Below are positions 33,780-43,840 of a DNA stretch of 64,000 nt, piece after piece (the stretch's first letter is position 1; each line of letters starts with the position of its first letter). The notes under the pieces were generated by a model, which saw only the letters and a program-made list of their open reading frames with translations, searched no databases and was not told the DNA's origin. Made by a program: the position numbers and the translations under genes. The DNA is from Candidatus Melainabacteria bacterium (GTDB lineage Bacteria; Cyanobacteriota; Vampirovibrionia; Obscuribacterales; Obscuribacteraceae): NCBI GenBank assembly GCA_003153555.1, contig PLZS01000206.1, positions 1 through 64,000 on the forward strand, written 5' to 3'.

Positions 33780-35741
33780 CTAGCGCAGTCGTTCCAGCAG
33801 GCGCTGCTTCACGCTCTCACTGGTATCAACATTCGATACCTGGCAAGTTGGATGCGCCCGCCGAAACTTATCGATACCAGATGCGGTGATGTTGGCACAG
33901 TTCTGAATTTCCAATATTTGCAGATTCTTTAGCGATGCAAGTCGCATCAATCCTGCGTCAGACAAGTTGGTTCTACTGAGCGACAGTTGTCCTAGCTTCT
34001 TGTGCCTCAAAATCGACTTCAGATCCAGTTCATTCAAGTGCAACTCATTAGCTGAAAGGCGCCTTAGATCAGGCGCATCTAGTTCTGACAAGCTCACCTT
34101 AGTACCATCTACAAAGAGCAATTGCAGACTGCTAATTTTTGAAATCGCCTTCAAAGCCTTGGATGTAATTTGTGTGAATTTCAAATCAACTAAATTTAAG
34201 TGCTTGAGCGTCGTTAGAAAATTCACGCCACTGTCGCCAATCCCAGTTTGCTGAACGACGAGACTTTCTAAATTCGGAAAGTGCTCAGCGACGCCTTTGA
34301 GAGCGTCATTTGAAATTCCTGTGTCCTTTAAATTCAGACTCTTAAGCGGCAAGTGCCAGGCATTTTCTACCCCTGAATCCTTTACGTTTTCACAACTGTT
34401 CAGACTCAAATTTTCGATCGAACGAGCCCCCTGTAACGCAGACAAATCTTTGTTGGTGATACTGGTATCTTCAACGATAAGCTCTTTTCGTTGCCGATCT
34501 CGTTGGAGTTGACTTTCAATACCGCCAGTTAGGACTTTCGAAAGATCGATGCCACCCAACAAGTGCTCCGAAAACATTGGATCTACATGGTTTACTGGCG
34601 CGGGAGCAGGTGTTTGGATATTAGCCACCAAAAAGATTGCCGCGCATACCGCACCCAGCAGCATAAATGCCGACGCGCCAACAGCTAATCCAGACCAGAA
34701 CGGTAAACTAGAGGGAGTGTGATCTAGCGATGACTGAATTTGCGCTGGCAAGTTAACAAACGAAGTTCTGCCGTTAATTGGAACAACACAGAGATCGGAC
34801 TTCGTTTCCGCCTGATCGGTGATCAAATTCGAGTAGACTTCAGTCATTGATCCGAATCGTTCGTCGGCGCTCTTTGCCAACATTTTCTCGATTACAGGCT
34901 GAAGTTGCCTTGGGAATTCGCGACAACCGAATGTTGTTTCCGTCAAGGAAGGTGCCTCAAGTTGAACGTGTTGCATCATCACGCTCAGCTTACCGCTGCC
35001 CACAAATGGTGGCGTGCCAGTCAGGCATTCGAACAAGACGCAACCGAGTGAGTATTGGTCCGTTCGCGCGTCTACCATTTTCCCAAGGGCTTGCTCCGGG
35101 CTCATGTAGGCCGGAGTTCCGAACAATTCACCTGTTGCAGTTGCACCGGGGGCAGTATCGTCAATCATTTTAACGATACCAAAATCCAAGATCTTTGCTT
35201 GCAAGCGGGATGCATCTAAATGCTCGACAATGATATTGCTCGGTTTCAGATCCCGATGTATGACCCCGTTCTCGTGGGCGTATTGCAAAGCGCTGCAAAG
35301 TTGTTCGGCTAGTCTGAACACCTGTTCGACCGATAAAGGTCCATTTTTTTCAATCAAACTTGCCAGGGTGCGTCCTTCCACACTTTCCATAACAATGTAT
35401 GGTGCCGACAGATCAAAGTTAAACGAGTGCAGTCGAACAATATTTGGATGGTCTAGCTTGGCGATTGCTCTGGCTTCGCGACGAAAACGACTCAGCGCTT
35501 TTGGATTAGTGACCTGATCCTCAAAGAGCATTTTCACTGCCACTGTGCGATCAACAAACAAGTCTATGCAGCGATAAACGCTACTCATCCCGCCAGAGCC
35601 AAGTTTAGCCAGCACTTCAAACTGGCCGGCGATAACATCACCTGGAGCGAGTTCAGACAAGCAAACATACGGTGCTGAATCTTCTGCCAAAGAAAGGCTG
35701 ATTTTGGGTTCCACGTTAAACACGTTAGTAAGTCCGATCAT
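33780..35741 (-). CDS. membrane Ser/Thr protein kinase with C-terminal leucine-rich repeats
   Basis: A 653-residue protein. The N-terminal kinase domain (about 33-300) has LGSGGMSSVYRC, the ATP-anchoring Lys in AVKML, the catalytic HRDLKPSN near 161, the DFGIVK and the activation-loop GTPAYMSPEQ. One membrane helix lies at about 347-373. The part outside the membrane (about 420-647) is a run of leucine-rich repeats (LKSLNLKDTGISNDALKGV; LVDLKFTQITSKALKAISK), a typical ligand-binding or protein-binding surface. This is a receptor-like kinase architecture. It is alone on the minus strand, next to the histidine kinase cluster. The substrate is unknown. Confidence 0.93.
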   Translation of the reverse strand: MIGLTNVFNVEPKISLSLAEDSAPYVCLSELAPGDVIAGQFEVLAKLGSGGMSSVYRCIDLFVDRTVAVKMLFEDQVTNPKALSRFRREARAIAKLDHPNIVRLHSFNFDLSAPYIVMESVEGRTLASLIEKNGPLSVEQVFRLAEQLCSALQYAHENGVIHRDLKPSNIIVEHLDASRLQAKILDFGIVKMIDDTAPGATATGELFGTPAYMSPEQALGKMVDARTDQYSLGCVLFECLTGTPPFVGSGKLSVMMQHVQLEAPSLTETTFGCREFPRQLQPVIEKMLAKSADERFGSMTEVYSNLITDQAETKSDLCVVPINGRTSFVNLPAQIQSSLDHTPSSLPFWSGLAVGASAFMLLGAVCAAIFLVANIQTPAPAPVNHVDPMFSEHLLGGIDLSKVLTGGIESQLQRDRQRKELIVEDTSITNKDLSALQGARSIENLSLNSCENVKDSGVENAWHLPLKSLNLKDTGISNDALKGVAEHFPNLESLVVQQTGIGDSGVNFLTTLKHLNLVDLKFTQITSKALKAISKISSLQLLFVDGTKVSLSELDAPDLRRLSANELHLNELDLKSILRHKKLGQLSLSRTNLSDAGLMRLASLKNLQILEIQNCANITASGIDKFRRAHPTCQVSNVDTSESVKQRLLERLR

Positions 35742-35939
35742 CTTTTTGCCATATAGAGGTTATACATCCGCAGGTATTACCAAGAACGAACCAAAATCAT
35801 GAAAAAGCGATTTCATGCCTGCGTATTTCGCCACATTTCGGACATCTATTCGACGTAGATTAAATGGGTGGAACCGTGTCCTGGGTGGGATTTCCACGCT
35901 TTGAAGTGTCACTACATTGTCACACTGAGGGGTTCTTGC

Positions 35940-38537
35940 CTAATCCAACTTCTCCAGCGTTGACTTTTCGCGTTCCTTGAAGGCAACTGCAACTTGCAGT
36001 TTCTCCTGATGCTGGGCCACTGTCTTCTGACCTTGCTTGACTGGATGAGATTGCAAGAACTCTGTGGTTTTCGACACATAATCCTTTTCCACAAGTCCAG
36101 TTATTCCCTCAAACATTCTCGTCAAAGAAACCTCAGGGAAAGTCTTGGTGATCGTCTCCCAATTCTCTGTGATGAACTGCCACGAGACCTTGCGTCCGAA
36201 TGGATTCATCATTACCTGGCGCACCAAGTATGGTGCGTTCTGTGTGCGCACCTCACCGTTGAGAGTTTTATCCAGTGTTTGCTTGAGAAGTTTCTCGTGC
36301 CGGAACATCGACAGCGCGTACATAAACCGGTCTTCTTCCTGAGGAGTGGACGCGGTTTTGAATTCATGAACGAAGCTGCTGTATCTGTCGTCACTACCCG
36401 TGTGGGCAAGAATGGTGACCAGGGCGGGGGCGATGTCAGTGGAGACCGAAGAGCGATCCTTCATGTATCGATCAAAGAGCTCCTTCGCTTTTTGCTGCAC
36501 TTCCTCGTCTTCACCCAGTGTGCCCAAGGCACCGATGATCAGTCCTCGCAATTGCTTGGTCAGCTCGTCTTCGTGAGGCTTGTTCTCCCAACCGAAACGT
36601 TTGTACGCTTTCGCGAAAAGAGTTCGGGTCAGTTTTTGCAATGGTTCAAACGTCTTGGAAGACTTGCCGTCAGCGGTCAACCTATCCAAATAATTCAACG
36701 AACCCAGAATCACGGTCCAAACATTTTTATCGCGCTCTTCGGTGAACAACTTGATCATGTCGATGTATTGCTTCAACGGCATCAAGCCAGCGAGCACCGC
36801 GGCCCAGCTGTCGTTGACCAGATTGAATCTTTCAATCGGCGCGAACTGGTTGATGTTGGTTGTAATAGTTTTCAGTAAATCAGCGCCGTACTGAACTCTG
36901 TAGAACCCGTGACCGCCTTCATTTACTACAACCCACTCAAGTTTCGATGGCAAATCAATTGTGGTTGCCTTCTCCGTAAGAAGAATTTTCTTCTCGATTA
37001 GACCTTCTGCGGTCCTAGCTTTCAGCATTATCGGCACATGAAAAAGTGTGTCCTTTCCGGGTGCGTTTTCACCGAAATACATGAATCGCTGTTGGCTCAA
37101 ACGCAATGTTTTGCCGTCATTGATTGCCTCGACGGTGATCAGTGGGTGTCCTTCCTGATAGATCCACGAATCCATCATTTGTCGAACCGGTTCTTTAGTT
37201 GACTCTTCAATGGCATCCCAAAGATCGGTCGTCTCAGTATTAGCGTATTTGTGCTTGCTCAGATACAAACTGATGCCTCGGCGGAACGGCTCTGTGCCAA
37301 GATATTGCTCCAGCATGCGCAGAACTGAAGCGCCCTTTTCGTACGTCAGCACATCGAACATTCCCTGTGCTTCTTCTGGCCGCTTAACAGGAAACTCGAT
37401 TGTGCGCGTGGCTCTCAGTCCATCGGTAGCAAAGGCTGAAGCGCGAGACACACCAAATGATTCCCATCGTTTCCAATTCGGTTTCCAGGAATCAACAGCC
37501 AGCATTTCCATAAATGTTGCAAAGGCTTCATTCAACCAAATACCATTCCACCAGCTCATCGTCGCCAGGTCGCCAAACCACATGTGAGCGATCTCGTGAG
37601 CGATGACATCCGCTACGCGTTCAAGTTCGGCATGTGATGCCGTTTTTTCATCGACGAGTAGAGCTGTTTCGCGGAAGGTGACTGCTCCCAAATTTTCCAT
37701 CGCCCCGAAGGCGAAGTCAGGTATAGCAATCAATTCCAGCTTATCGCCTGGATATTTGAGTCCGTAATAGCTGTTGAAAAACTTCAGCGAATGAGCGGCG
37801 ATGCCCTCCGCAAATTTGGCCAAGTTCAATTTCCCTGGTCGAGCCCAAACGCGGATCGGCGTGCCATCAGCATCAATTATTTCGGTCGCCTCAAATTCAC
37901 CGACAATAAAAGCGACAAGATATGTCGACATCTTCATCGTGTCGTTAAATCGCACAACTTTCTTTCCGCTCGGTAACAGCTTTTCGGCGCGGATGTTGGC
38001 GTTCGAAATCGCCGTCAAGTGTCGATCGACGATCAACGTGACTCTGAAAACAGCTTTGAAATCCGGTTCATCAAAGCACGGAAAAGCGCGACGAGCATCC
38101 GTTGCTTGCAGTTGAGTGCTGGCAATTACTTTGGTTTGCCCCTCGGAGTCCTTGTAAGTACTCCGGTAGAAGCCGTGCAACTTGTCATTCAAAATGCCCT
38201 TGAATTTGATATTCAGTTTCCATGAACCGGCTTGCAACATCTCAGGGAAAGTAAGGATGGCGCGCTCGTTTGCTTCATCCATACGAATCTGAGCAGGGAT
38301 ATTTTTCTGCTGATTGTTAACTACAAAAGCGCCGTGTAGCTCAAGTTCAATGGAGTTCAAGACAATTTCGCGCACGGGCTCGGCGACAGTGAGGTGAATG
38401 AGTTCCTCTCCATCGAACCTGAAATTGACCAGATCCGGCTCGATTTTAATCTCGTATCTTTCAGGAACCACGTTGCGTGGCAGCCTGTACGATAAGGTTT
38501 CCGGATCCATCACAGCGGTTGTGTCCTTTGACATCAA
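35940..38537 (-). CDS. M1-family zinc aminopeptidase (puromycin-sensitive type)
   Basis: An 865-residue aminopeptidase that removes N-terminal residues from peptides. The substrate-anchoring GAMEN lies at 278-282, the zinc ligands are His314, His318 (HEIAH) and Glu337 (WLNEAFA), and the C-terminal half is the helical ERAP1-like domain found in the eukaryote-type and archaeal-type enzymes. No signal peptide is present, so it is cytosolic. The gene is divergent from transketolase with 165 bp between. Its length and domain order are normal for the family. Confidence 0.95.
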   Translation of the reverse strand: MMSKDTTAVMDPETLSYRLPRNVVPERYEIKIEPDLVNFRFDGEELIHLTVAEPVREIVLNSIELELHGAFVVNNQQKNIPAQIRMDEANERAILTFPEMLQAGSWKLNIKFKGILNDKLHGFYRSTYKDSEGQTKVIASTQLQATDARRAFPCFDEPDFKAVFRVTLIVDRHLTAISNANIRAEKLLPSGKKVVRFNDTMKMSTYLVAFIVGEFEATEIIDADGTPIRVWARPGKLNLAKFAEGIAAHSLKFFNSYYGLKYPGDKLELIAIPDFAFGAMENLGAVTFRETALLVDEKTASHAELERVADVIAHEIAHMWFGDLATMSWWNGIWLNEAFATFMEMLAVDSWKPNWKRWESFGVSRASAFATDGLRATRTIEFPVKRPEEAQGMFDVLTYEKGASVLRMLEQYLGTEPFRRGISLYLSKHKYANTETTDLWDAIEESTKEPVRQMMDSWIYQEGHPLITVEAINDGKTLRLSQQRFMYFGENAPGKDTLFHVPIMLKARTAEGLIEKKILLTEKATTIDLPSKLEWVVVNEGGHGFYRVQYGADLLKTITTNINQFAPIERFNLVNDSWAAVLAGLMPLKQYIDMIKLFTEERDKNVWTVILGSLNYLDRLTADGKSSKTFEPLQKLTRTLFAKAYKRFGWENKPHEDELTKQLRGLIIGALGTLGEDEEVQQKAKELFDRYMKDRSSVSTDIAPALVTILAHTGSDDRYSSFVHEFKTASTPQEEDRFMYALSMFRHEKLLKQTLDKTLNGEVRTQNAPYLVRQVMMNPFGRKVSWQFITENWETITKTFPEVSLTRMFEGITGLVEKDYVSKTTEFLQSHPVKQGQKTVAQHQEKLQVAVAFKEREKSTLEKLD

Positions 38538-38702
38538 TGCTTCCGACCCTCACTTTTTCAGCAGGTAGCAAATAAATGAGAGAGAGGTTAGCATATTAGG
38601 CAATCGTTTTGATCTAAGTCAGTTTTGCTCAGTTCGCCACAATGAGCCAAAGCTGCAAGGGTTCTCATGGCGGCAATCCCTTAAGAAAAAAGGAACAGGC
38701 AG

Positions 38703-40595
38703 ATGGTAGAAGTGCAATTCGCGAAGACGCAAACAATTCAGCAGCTCGGTCAGCAACTGCGTGTGGACAGTATCCGCGCCACGACGCAAGCGGGCTCTGG
38801 TCACCCTACTTCTTCAATGTCAGCCGCTGACTTGATGGCTGTTTTGATGGTCAAATATCTGAAATACGATTTTGACAAGCCTGAAAACCCAAACAACGAC
38901 CGGCTCATATTCTCCAAAGGACACGCGGCGCCGCTTCTGTATGCGATGTACAAAGCCGCTGGCGCAATCAGCGACGAAGAGCTGCTCACCTTGCGCAAGT
39001 TCGGCAGCCGCCTGGAGGGTCACCCAGTTCCCCAGATTTTGCCTTGGGTTGATGTCGCTACCGGTTCGCTCGGCCAGGGGCTGCCAATGGGTCTGGGAAT
39101 GGCTCTGAACGGAAAATACTTAGATAAGCTCAAGTATCGAGTCTGGGTTCTTCTGGGCGACAGCGAGATGGCGGAAGGTTCTGTTTGGGAAGCTTTGATG
39201 TCAGCGTCTTATTATAAATTGGATAATATCACGGCAATTCTGGATATGAATCGCCTTGGTCAGCGAGGTGAAACCGAGTTGGGTTGGGATTCTCGCACCT
39301 ACGCAGAAAGAGCCCGCGCCTTCGGTTGGAACGTCATAGAAATCGACGGACATGACTACGACCAGATCGATCAAGCGCTTGGTCAATCTCAATCTTGCAC
39401 AGGTCAGCCGACATTCATCGTTGCCAAGACCGAGAAGGGTCATGGCTTCCCTGAGATTGCCAACAAGGACGGTTGGCACGGTAAACCATTAAGTCCTGAG
39501 CAAGCTGTACAAGCGATCGAAATCTTGGGCGGCATCCAAAATTCTGTCATCAAAGTTCAGAAGCCAGAAGCCGTGACAACCAAGTTGCCCAGCACGACGC
39601 GTACTGAAAAGTTCGTAGTACCTAAATATGACAAACCAATCGCCACCCGTGAAGCCTATGGAGATGCTCTCAAAGCTCTCGGGTCCTGCATGGAAAACGT
39701 TGTTGCGCTCGATGCTGAAGTTGGTAATTCCACCTACTCCGAAAAGTTCGGCAAGACTTACATGGATCGTTTCTTTGAAATGTTCATTGCCGAGCAGCTC
39801 ATGATCGGCGCAGCCGTAGGATTGTCGACTCGCAACAAAGTGCCATTCGCTTCAACTTTCGCCGCGTTCCTAAGTCGCGCCTTTGATTTCATCCGCATGG
39901 CTGCTGTCAGCCGCGCCAGAATTTGTCTAGCTGGCTCACACGCTGGAGTGTCAATCGGACAAGATGGACCGTCCCAAATGGCCTTAGAAGACCTCTCCAT
40001 GATGCGCTCGGTTTTTGAGAGCGTTGTCTTCTATCCATCTGATGGAACATCAACCGCTCACCTGCTTGACCTAATGTCTGAATACAACGGTATCTCATAC
40101 ATGAGAACGACCCGTGAGAAAACGCCAATTCTCTATAAGGTTGATGATAAATTTGAGATTGGCGGCAGCAAAGTCTTGAAGAGCTCCAAAGACGACAAGG
40201 CAACTTTGATCGCTGCCGGCATCACTCTTCATGAGAGCCTTAAAGCTTATGAAGAACTGCAGAAAGAAGGCATTAACGTCAGAGTAATTGACTTGTACTC
40301 GGTCAAACCAGTTGACGCTAAAACAATCAAAGCAGCTGGCAACGAAACTGGCACGCTCATCGTAGTTGAGGATCACTGGCCAGAAGGTGGTCTCGGCGAT
40401 GCAGTGCTGGAAGTATTTGCTGCTCAAGGCACATGGAAATCTGATGGTAGCGCCAATGGTGCCTCCGGCAGTCCACGTGTGATCAAGGTTGCGGTCAGAT
40501 CTATGCCTGGATCTGGCACGCCTGAAGAACTGATGGACGCAGCGGGGATCTCGGCTAAGCACATTATTGCCGCGGTGAAGTCGCTTAAGGTGTAA
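38703..40595 (+). CDS. tkt: transketolase
   Basis: Thiamine-diphosphate enzyme of the pentose phosphate pathway. Both halves of the two-domain enzyme are present in one 630-residue chain: substrate His34 (GSGHPTSS) and His74 (FSKGHAAP), then the ThDP motif GDSEMAEG with Asp153, the pyrimidine domain with Glu in FEMFIAEQLMIGAA, and the C-terminal domain with DLYSVKPVDAKTI. The shorter, ~630-residue form resembles transketolases of animals and some bacteria rather than the 660-residue E. coli type. Tandem hairpins follow the stop. The next gene, a phosphatase, starts 177 bp later. Confidence 0.95.
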   Translation: MVEVQFAKTQTIQQLGQQLRVDSIRATTQAGSGHPTSSMSAADLMAVLMVKYLKYDFDKPENPNNDRLIFSKGHAAPLLYAMYKAAGAISDEELLTLRKFGSRLEGHPVPQILPWVDVATGSLGQGLPMGLGMALNGKYLDKLKYRVWVLLGDSEMAEGSVWEALMSASYYKLDNITAILDMNRLGQRGETELGWDSRTYAERARAFGWNVIEIDGHDYDQIDQALGQSQSCTGQPTFIVAKTEKGHGFPEIANKDGWHGKPLSPEQAVQAIEILGGIQNSVIKVQKPEAVTTKLPSTTRTEKFVVPKYDKPIATREAYGDALKALGSCMENVVALDAEVGNSTYSEKFGKTYMDRFFEMFIAEQLMIGAAVGLSTRNKVPFASTFAAFLSRAFDFIRMAAVSRARICLAGSHAGVSIGQDGPSQMALEDLSMMRSVFESVVFYPSDGTSTAHLLDLMSEYNGISYMRTTREKTPILYKVDDKFEIGGSKVLKSSKDDKATLIAAGITLHESLKAYEELQKEGINVRVIDLYSVKPVDAKTIKAAGNETGTLIVVEDHWPEGGLGDAVLEVFAAQGTWKSDGSANGASGSPRVIKVAVRSMPGSGTPEELMDAAGISAKHIIAAVKSLKV

Positions 40596-40597
40596 AA

Positions 40598-40628
40598 ACA
40601 GATTTGAGTGCACCGCACTCAAGTCTGT
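40598..40628 (+). terminator. hairpin 1 after transketolase
   Basis: A 13-bp stem (one G-U pair) with a five-base CACCG loop, starting two bases after the stop codon's neighbourhood at 40598. No U-run follows directly. Confidence 0.6.
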
Positions 40629-40633
40629 GAATC

Positions 40634-40664
40634 AGGGCTGGATCTAATCAGGATCTAGCCCTTT
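40634..40664. terminator. hairpin 2 after transketolase
   Basis: AGGGCTGGATC pairs with GATCTAGCCCT over 11 bp with one wobble, followed by TTTGATTTAGGTTT. Together with hairpin 1 it forms a tandem transcription end. Confidence 0.6.
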
Positions 40665-40771
40665 GATTTAGGTTTATCTTTTTTGCAAGCAAAGTGTTCA
40701 GCCCAAGGCATAGGTCGTGTACTAAAGAGGTGTAAAATCTAACGGTTTGCTCGGAAATTGCATGGTGTTGA

Positions 40772-41497
40772 ATGACTGTAGATAGGCATCTCGAGTGGGA
40801 AGGTGGTTTCAATATCAGAGATTTGGGCGCTATTACAACCCATGATGGTCGAAAGACCAGACGTGGCGCAGTTGTTCGTTCAGGAAGTCTGCACCACCTC
40901 ACAGAATCCGGCTGGCGAGCGCTGGCAACTTACGGTGTTCGCACTATCATCGATCTGCGCAATACCAACGAACGCGAGGCGGAAAATTACATCGCGCCAA
41001 GTTCTGAGATCACCTGCGTACACCTGCCTATAGAGGAAGAACGCGACCCTCCGGATGCCGAGTTTTGGAAACAATGGCGTGCTTTCAACTGTTCTCCACT
41101 TTATTACATCGCCTTCCTAACTCAATATCCAGATCGCACGTCCGCCGTGATCGCGCACATCGCCAACGCTCGTCCAGGTGGCGTACTATTCCATTGCGGA
41201 ATCGGCCGCGACCGGACCGGACTCATATCCCTTTTGCTCCTCAAACTTATCGGTGCGACGCACGAGGAGATCGTTTCAGACTTCCTGCTAAGCACAGAGC
41301 GCTTGCGACCACACTGGGCACGGCTGGGACGCAGAAACGATGAAGACGACATCGCCAAGCTGTTCGAAAGAGAGAAAAGTTCAGCTGCCTCAGCCATTAT
41401 TGCGACGATCACGGAAATTGACGGAGCCGCTCGATTTCGCGCAACCGGCATTGGCGACAATGATCTTGATGTTCTTCGAGCGCGGTTTATGGAATGA
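40772..41497 (+). CDS. tyrosine-protein phosphatase (PTP-like, Y_phosphatase3 type)
   Basis: A 241-residue cytosolic phosphatase. The N-terminal FNIRDLGAITTHDGRKTRRG and RSGSLHHLTESGW are the family signature. The P-loop HCGIGRDRTG gives catalytic Cys142 and Arg148 (C-x5-R), with a preceding acidic DLRNTNERE segment. Relatives dephosphorylate phosphotyrosine or phosphoinositides. It could counter a tyrosine kinase of exopolysaccharide synthesis, but none is nearby. It is convergent with the 540-residue unknown gene, only 4 bp apart. Confidence 0.93.
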   Translation: MTVDRHLEWEGGFNIRDLGAITTHDGRKTRRGAVVRSGSLHHLTESGWRALATYGVRTIIDLRNTNEREAENYIAPSSEITCVHLPIEEERDPPDAEFWKQWRAFNCSPLYYIAFLTQYPDRTSAVIAHIANARPGGVLFHCGIGRDRTGLISLLLLKLIGATHEEIVSDFLLSTERLRPHWARLGRRNDEDDIAKLFEREKSSAASAIIATITEIDGAARFRATGIGDNDLDVLRARFME

Positions 41498-41501
41498 TGA
41501 C

Positions 41502-43124
41502 TTAAAAGATCCACTGCTCAGCGCGTAAAAGCTCCACGGCAATTTCGCGGATTTTTTCAGCAAAGGCGAACTGTCGGCGTTCAAGATCATTCAGAGTCTT
41601 GAGGTTCACCTGACCGTTGTCATCGCGGTCCGGATACTTCAATGATGTGTTCCAGTAAGGTAATTTGCCTGCACCCGGTTCAATCGTGTCTTTGGGATTG
41701 AACGGTATACTGCCGTGGGCGTCAAACCAATCCTGCAGGAGATTGCCGACATGCTCCACAGCCTTATCGGTGTAATTACGACCAGCATCGGAAATGCGTT
41801 TGTGTTCGATCGTAAATAGATCGGGATCCTTGTCGTGCGCCTTTTCGATCGCCTGCAAAACTTTATCGATACCCGTAGTGGGAGTTTCTCTGGGTCCAAT
41901 AATAATGCCGGAGAATAGTTCGCGCATAATCGCCGTCACTCTTTCTACAGCCGTCTTGGTTCTCCTCAGTCCGGAAATCGCCAAGGAGTGAACTTCTGGA
42001 CGAATGACGCGGAAAGAATCGGCGAAACTATTTACCGCTGAATCCAATGAATGCAATACAGTTGGATCCTCGAAAATGGCTTCTGTATCTGGGCCTCGGA
42101 TGAGCGCTATCTTTGCGAAGCCCTCGGGATGGTTATAGTTGATCGAATGATCACCAGCGATTAAGGCGTGAGCAATCATCGAGTCCGGATTGTCTGGATG
42201 AGGCACATACCACTCCTCGATTTCAATCAAGGCAAGCAACTTATGCTCCTCATCGTCAAAAGCAATGCGTGTTAATTCTGGATTCAGATGCTCTTTGTTG
42301 AATGGGTCCGAAATCTTAGTGTAGATTCGACCGACCGAACCATTTTGGCCGGAACCACATACGGTATCGGTTTTAACTTCACCCTTGCCTTGCAATTTCT
42401 TGCTGATCAAAATCGAGACGACCCGAGCCATAAATTCTGGTGGAGCAATTTGGTGCTCCCTGACGGCTCGCACAATGCGTTCAATGCTCGCTAAATTATC
42501 TGCATCTCGGGTATCGAGGAAATAAGAAAGCGCCTGAGCCGCTCCTTGTGCACCATGGATGTTATGGACAATAAAATTCCCTTTGGTCTTGATCGAGTCC
42601 GAAAAAATAGAGGCAATTATTGCATCACGTGTTTCTGTCGCATCCAGACCGAGCAATTTGGCTGCTTCCAGGACCTGATCGATTTCGGCCCGAATGTGCT
42701 TCCAGTTCATGTTCCACTGGTAGCCACCTCGACGTGGTGCCTGGCTGATCGTAGGATCGATATTTTCCAGGCGGAGAAAAGCTTCACGAACCAAGGCCAG
42801 GCACTTCCAAATCAGTTCTTTATCTTCTGCGGAAAGCTTTTTATCAGCCTCAAATTTGGCATACACGTCTGTGACTTTCCCGTCGATACCAAGCACAGGC
42901 ACATCCGACAGGTCTTTGCGCATCGCTTTCAAGGATGCGGCAATATCAACCGGCGGTTCAAAAAAGGATTCGAATCGATGATTATCAGTCAGTGACAGCA
43001 TCTTTTGCTCAGCCGCCTGCTCGCTCAGCATCGCCTTGAGAGGCTCTTTGCTGGGCACGACAGACTTGCGGTCGTTGACCACAGGGAGGGGTTTTGGGCG
43101 CGGACGCTTGCTACTGCTGGACAT
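41502..43124 (-). CDS. unrecognised 540-residue protein with a degenerate HD-like region
   Basis: I do not recognise this protein. The N-terminal ~60 residues are basic and Pro/Ser-rich, then helical. Residues ~165-235 contain IASIFSDSIKTKGNFIVHNIHGAQGAAQAL and IVRAVREHQIAPPEFM, reminiscent of an HD phosphohydrolase (scattered His with the spacing HNIHGAQ ... REHQ), but the metal-binding HD pair is replaced (SDS). Further on AGDHSINYNHPEGFAKIAL is rich in His/Asp, and the C-terminus is helical. There are no membrane segments. It is long enough and even enough in codon use to be a real gene, and is monocistronic. An enzyme role is possible but unproved. Confidence 0.7.
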   Translation of the reverse strand: MSSSSKRPRPKPLPVVNDRKSVVPSKEPLKAMLSEQAAEQKMLSLTDNHRFESFFEPPVDIAASLKAMRKDLSDVPVLGIDGKVTDVYAKFEADKKLSAEDKELIWKCLALVREAFLRLENIDPTISQAPRRGGYQWNMNWKHIRAEIDQVLEAAKLLGLDATETRDAIIASIFSDSIKTKGNFIVHNIHGAQGAAQALSYFLDTRDADNLASIERIVRAVREHQIAPPEFMARVVSILISKKLQGKGEVKTDTVCGSGQNGSVGRIYTKISDPFNKEHLNPELTRIAFDDEEHKLLALIEIEEWYVPHPDNPDSMIAHALIAGDHSINYNHPEGFAKIALIRGPDTEAIFEDPTVLHSLDSAVNSFADSFRVIRPEVHSLAISGLRRTKTAVERVTAIMRELFSGIIIGPRETPTTGIDKVLQAIEKAHDKDPDLFTIEHKRISDAGRNYTDKAVEHVGNLLQDWFDAHGSIPFNPKDTIEPGAGKLPYWNTSLKYPDRDDNGQVNLKTLNDLERRQFAFAEKIREIAVELLRAEQWIF

Positions 43125-43348
43125 TACCGGACTTTCTGAGAATGGAGACAGAGCCCTCGATTGTTTCGAATATGCCCGGTCATCAGTGTAATCAACCTTG
43201 ATGTGTTACGGGTGTTTTTAAAGAAAAGTACCCAAACGCCAATAGATTCAAATCGATTGAAAAACTGCGTAAGAAAATTCCGGAGGGGAAGACTCTTTCG
43301 GAGCAAAACGGTTTCAGCATCACAGATGCAAACAATTAGAGTTTCACG

Positions 43349-43840
43349 ATGACACGCCTTGGCGCGGCTGCATCTACTCTTTCCGTGAATACGAAAGAAG
43401 ACTCTCTAGTGCTGCTTTCATATCTTGAAGATAACGACCCCAAAATTCAATACATTGCCGCCACCGCCTAGAACCAGAAGTTAAAATCGTATCCGAACGG
43501 ATTATCCATGGGCGACATTACGGGAACAGACCCGAGCCGACACAAAAAATTGGTGACGACGTTTCGGGAGCAGATTGGTACAAGCAAAGCCTTTCTGCCG
43601 GATTGTTTGCAGCAGCCGCTGACCGCAGACAGCTTTGAAGATAGCGTCCGAGGAGAAAGCCCCGACCTGCCAAAGAATTACGCAACGTATTTAGCGGCCG
43701 CCAAACTGATACCAAATTTGGTGACAGAAAATCTACTACCGTTACGGATTCTCCAAAGAAAACATGGTGGCAGGGGAATAATGCAGTCGAGTCATCACCG
43801 GCCTCGCCTACGCTCCAGTATAGCGGCTTCGTTGATCTAG
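43349..43840 (+). pseudogene. possible broken HEAT-like gene (in-frame stop)
   Basis: From the ATG at 43349 the frame reads MTRLGAAASTLSVNTKEDSL then VLLSYLEDNDPKIQYIAATA, a HEAT-repeat-like helix pair, and meets TAG at 43469-43471. The same frame then continues without further stops through NQKLKSYPNGLSMGDITGTD to a TGA/TAG region near 43840. Joined across the stop, the two halves make a natural-looking ~160-residue chain, which suggests a gene killed by a nonsense change, or a downstream part reinitiated at ATG 43508. No ribosome binding site is clear. Confidence 0.4.
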
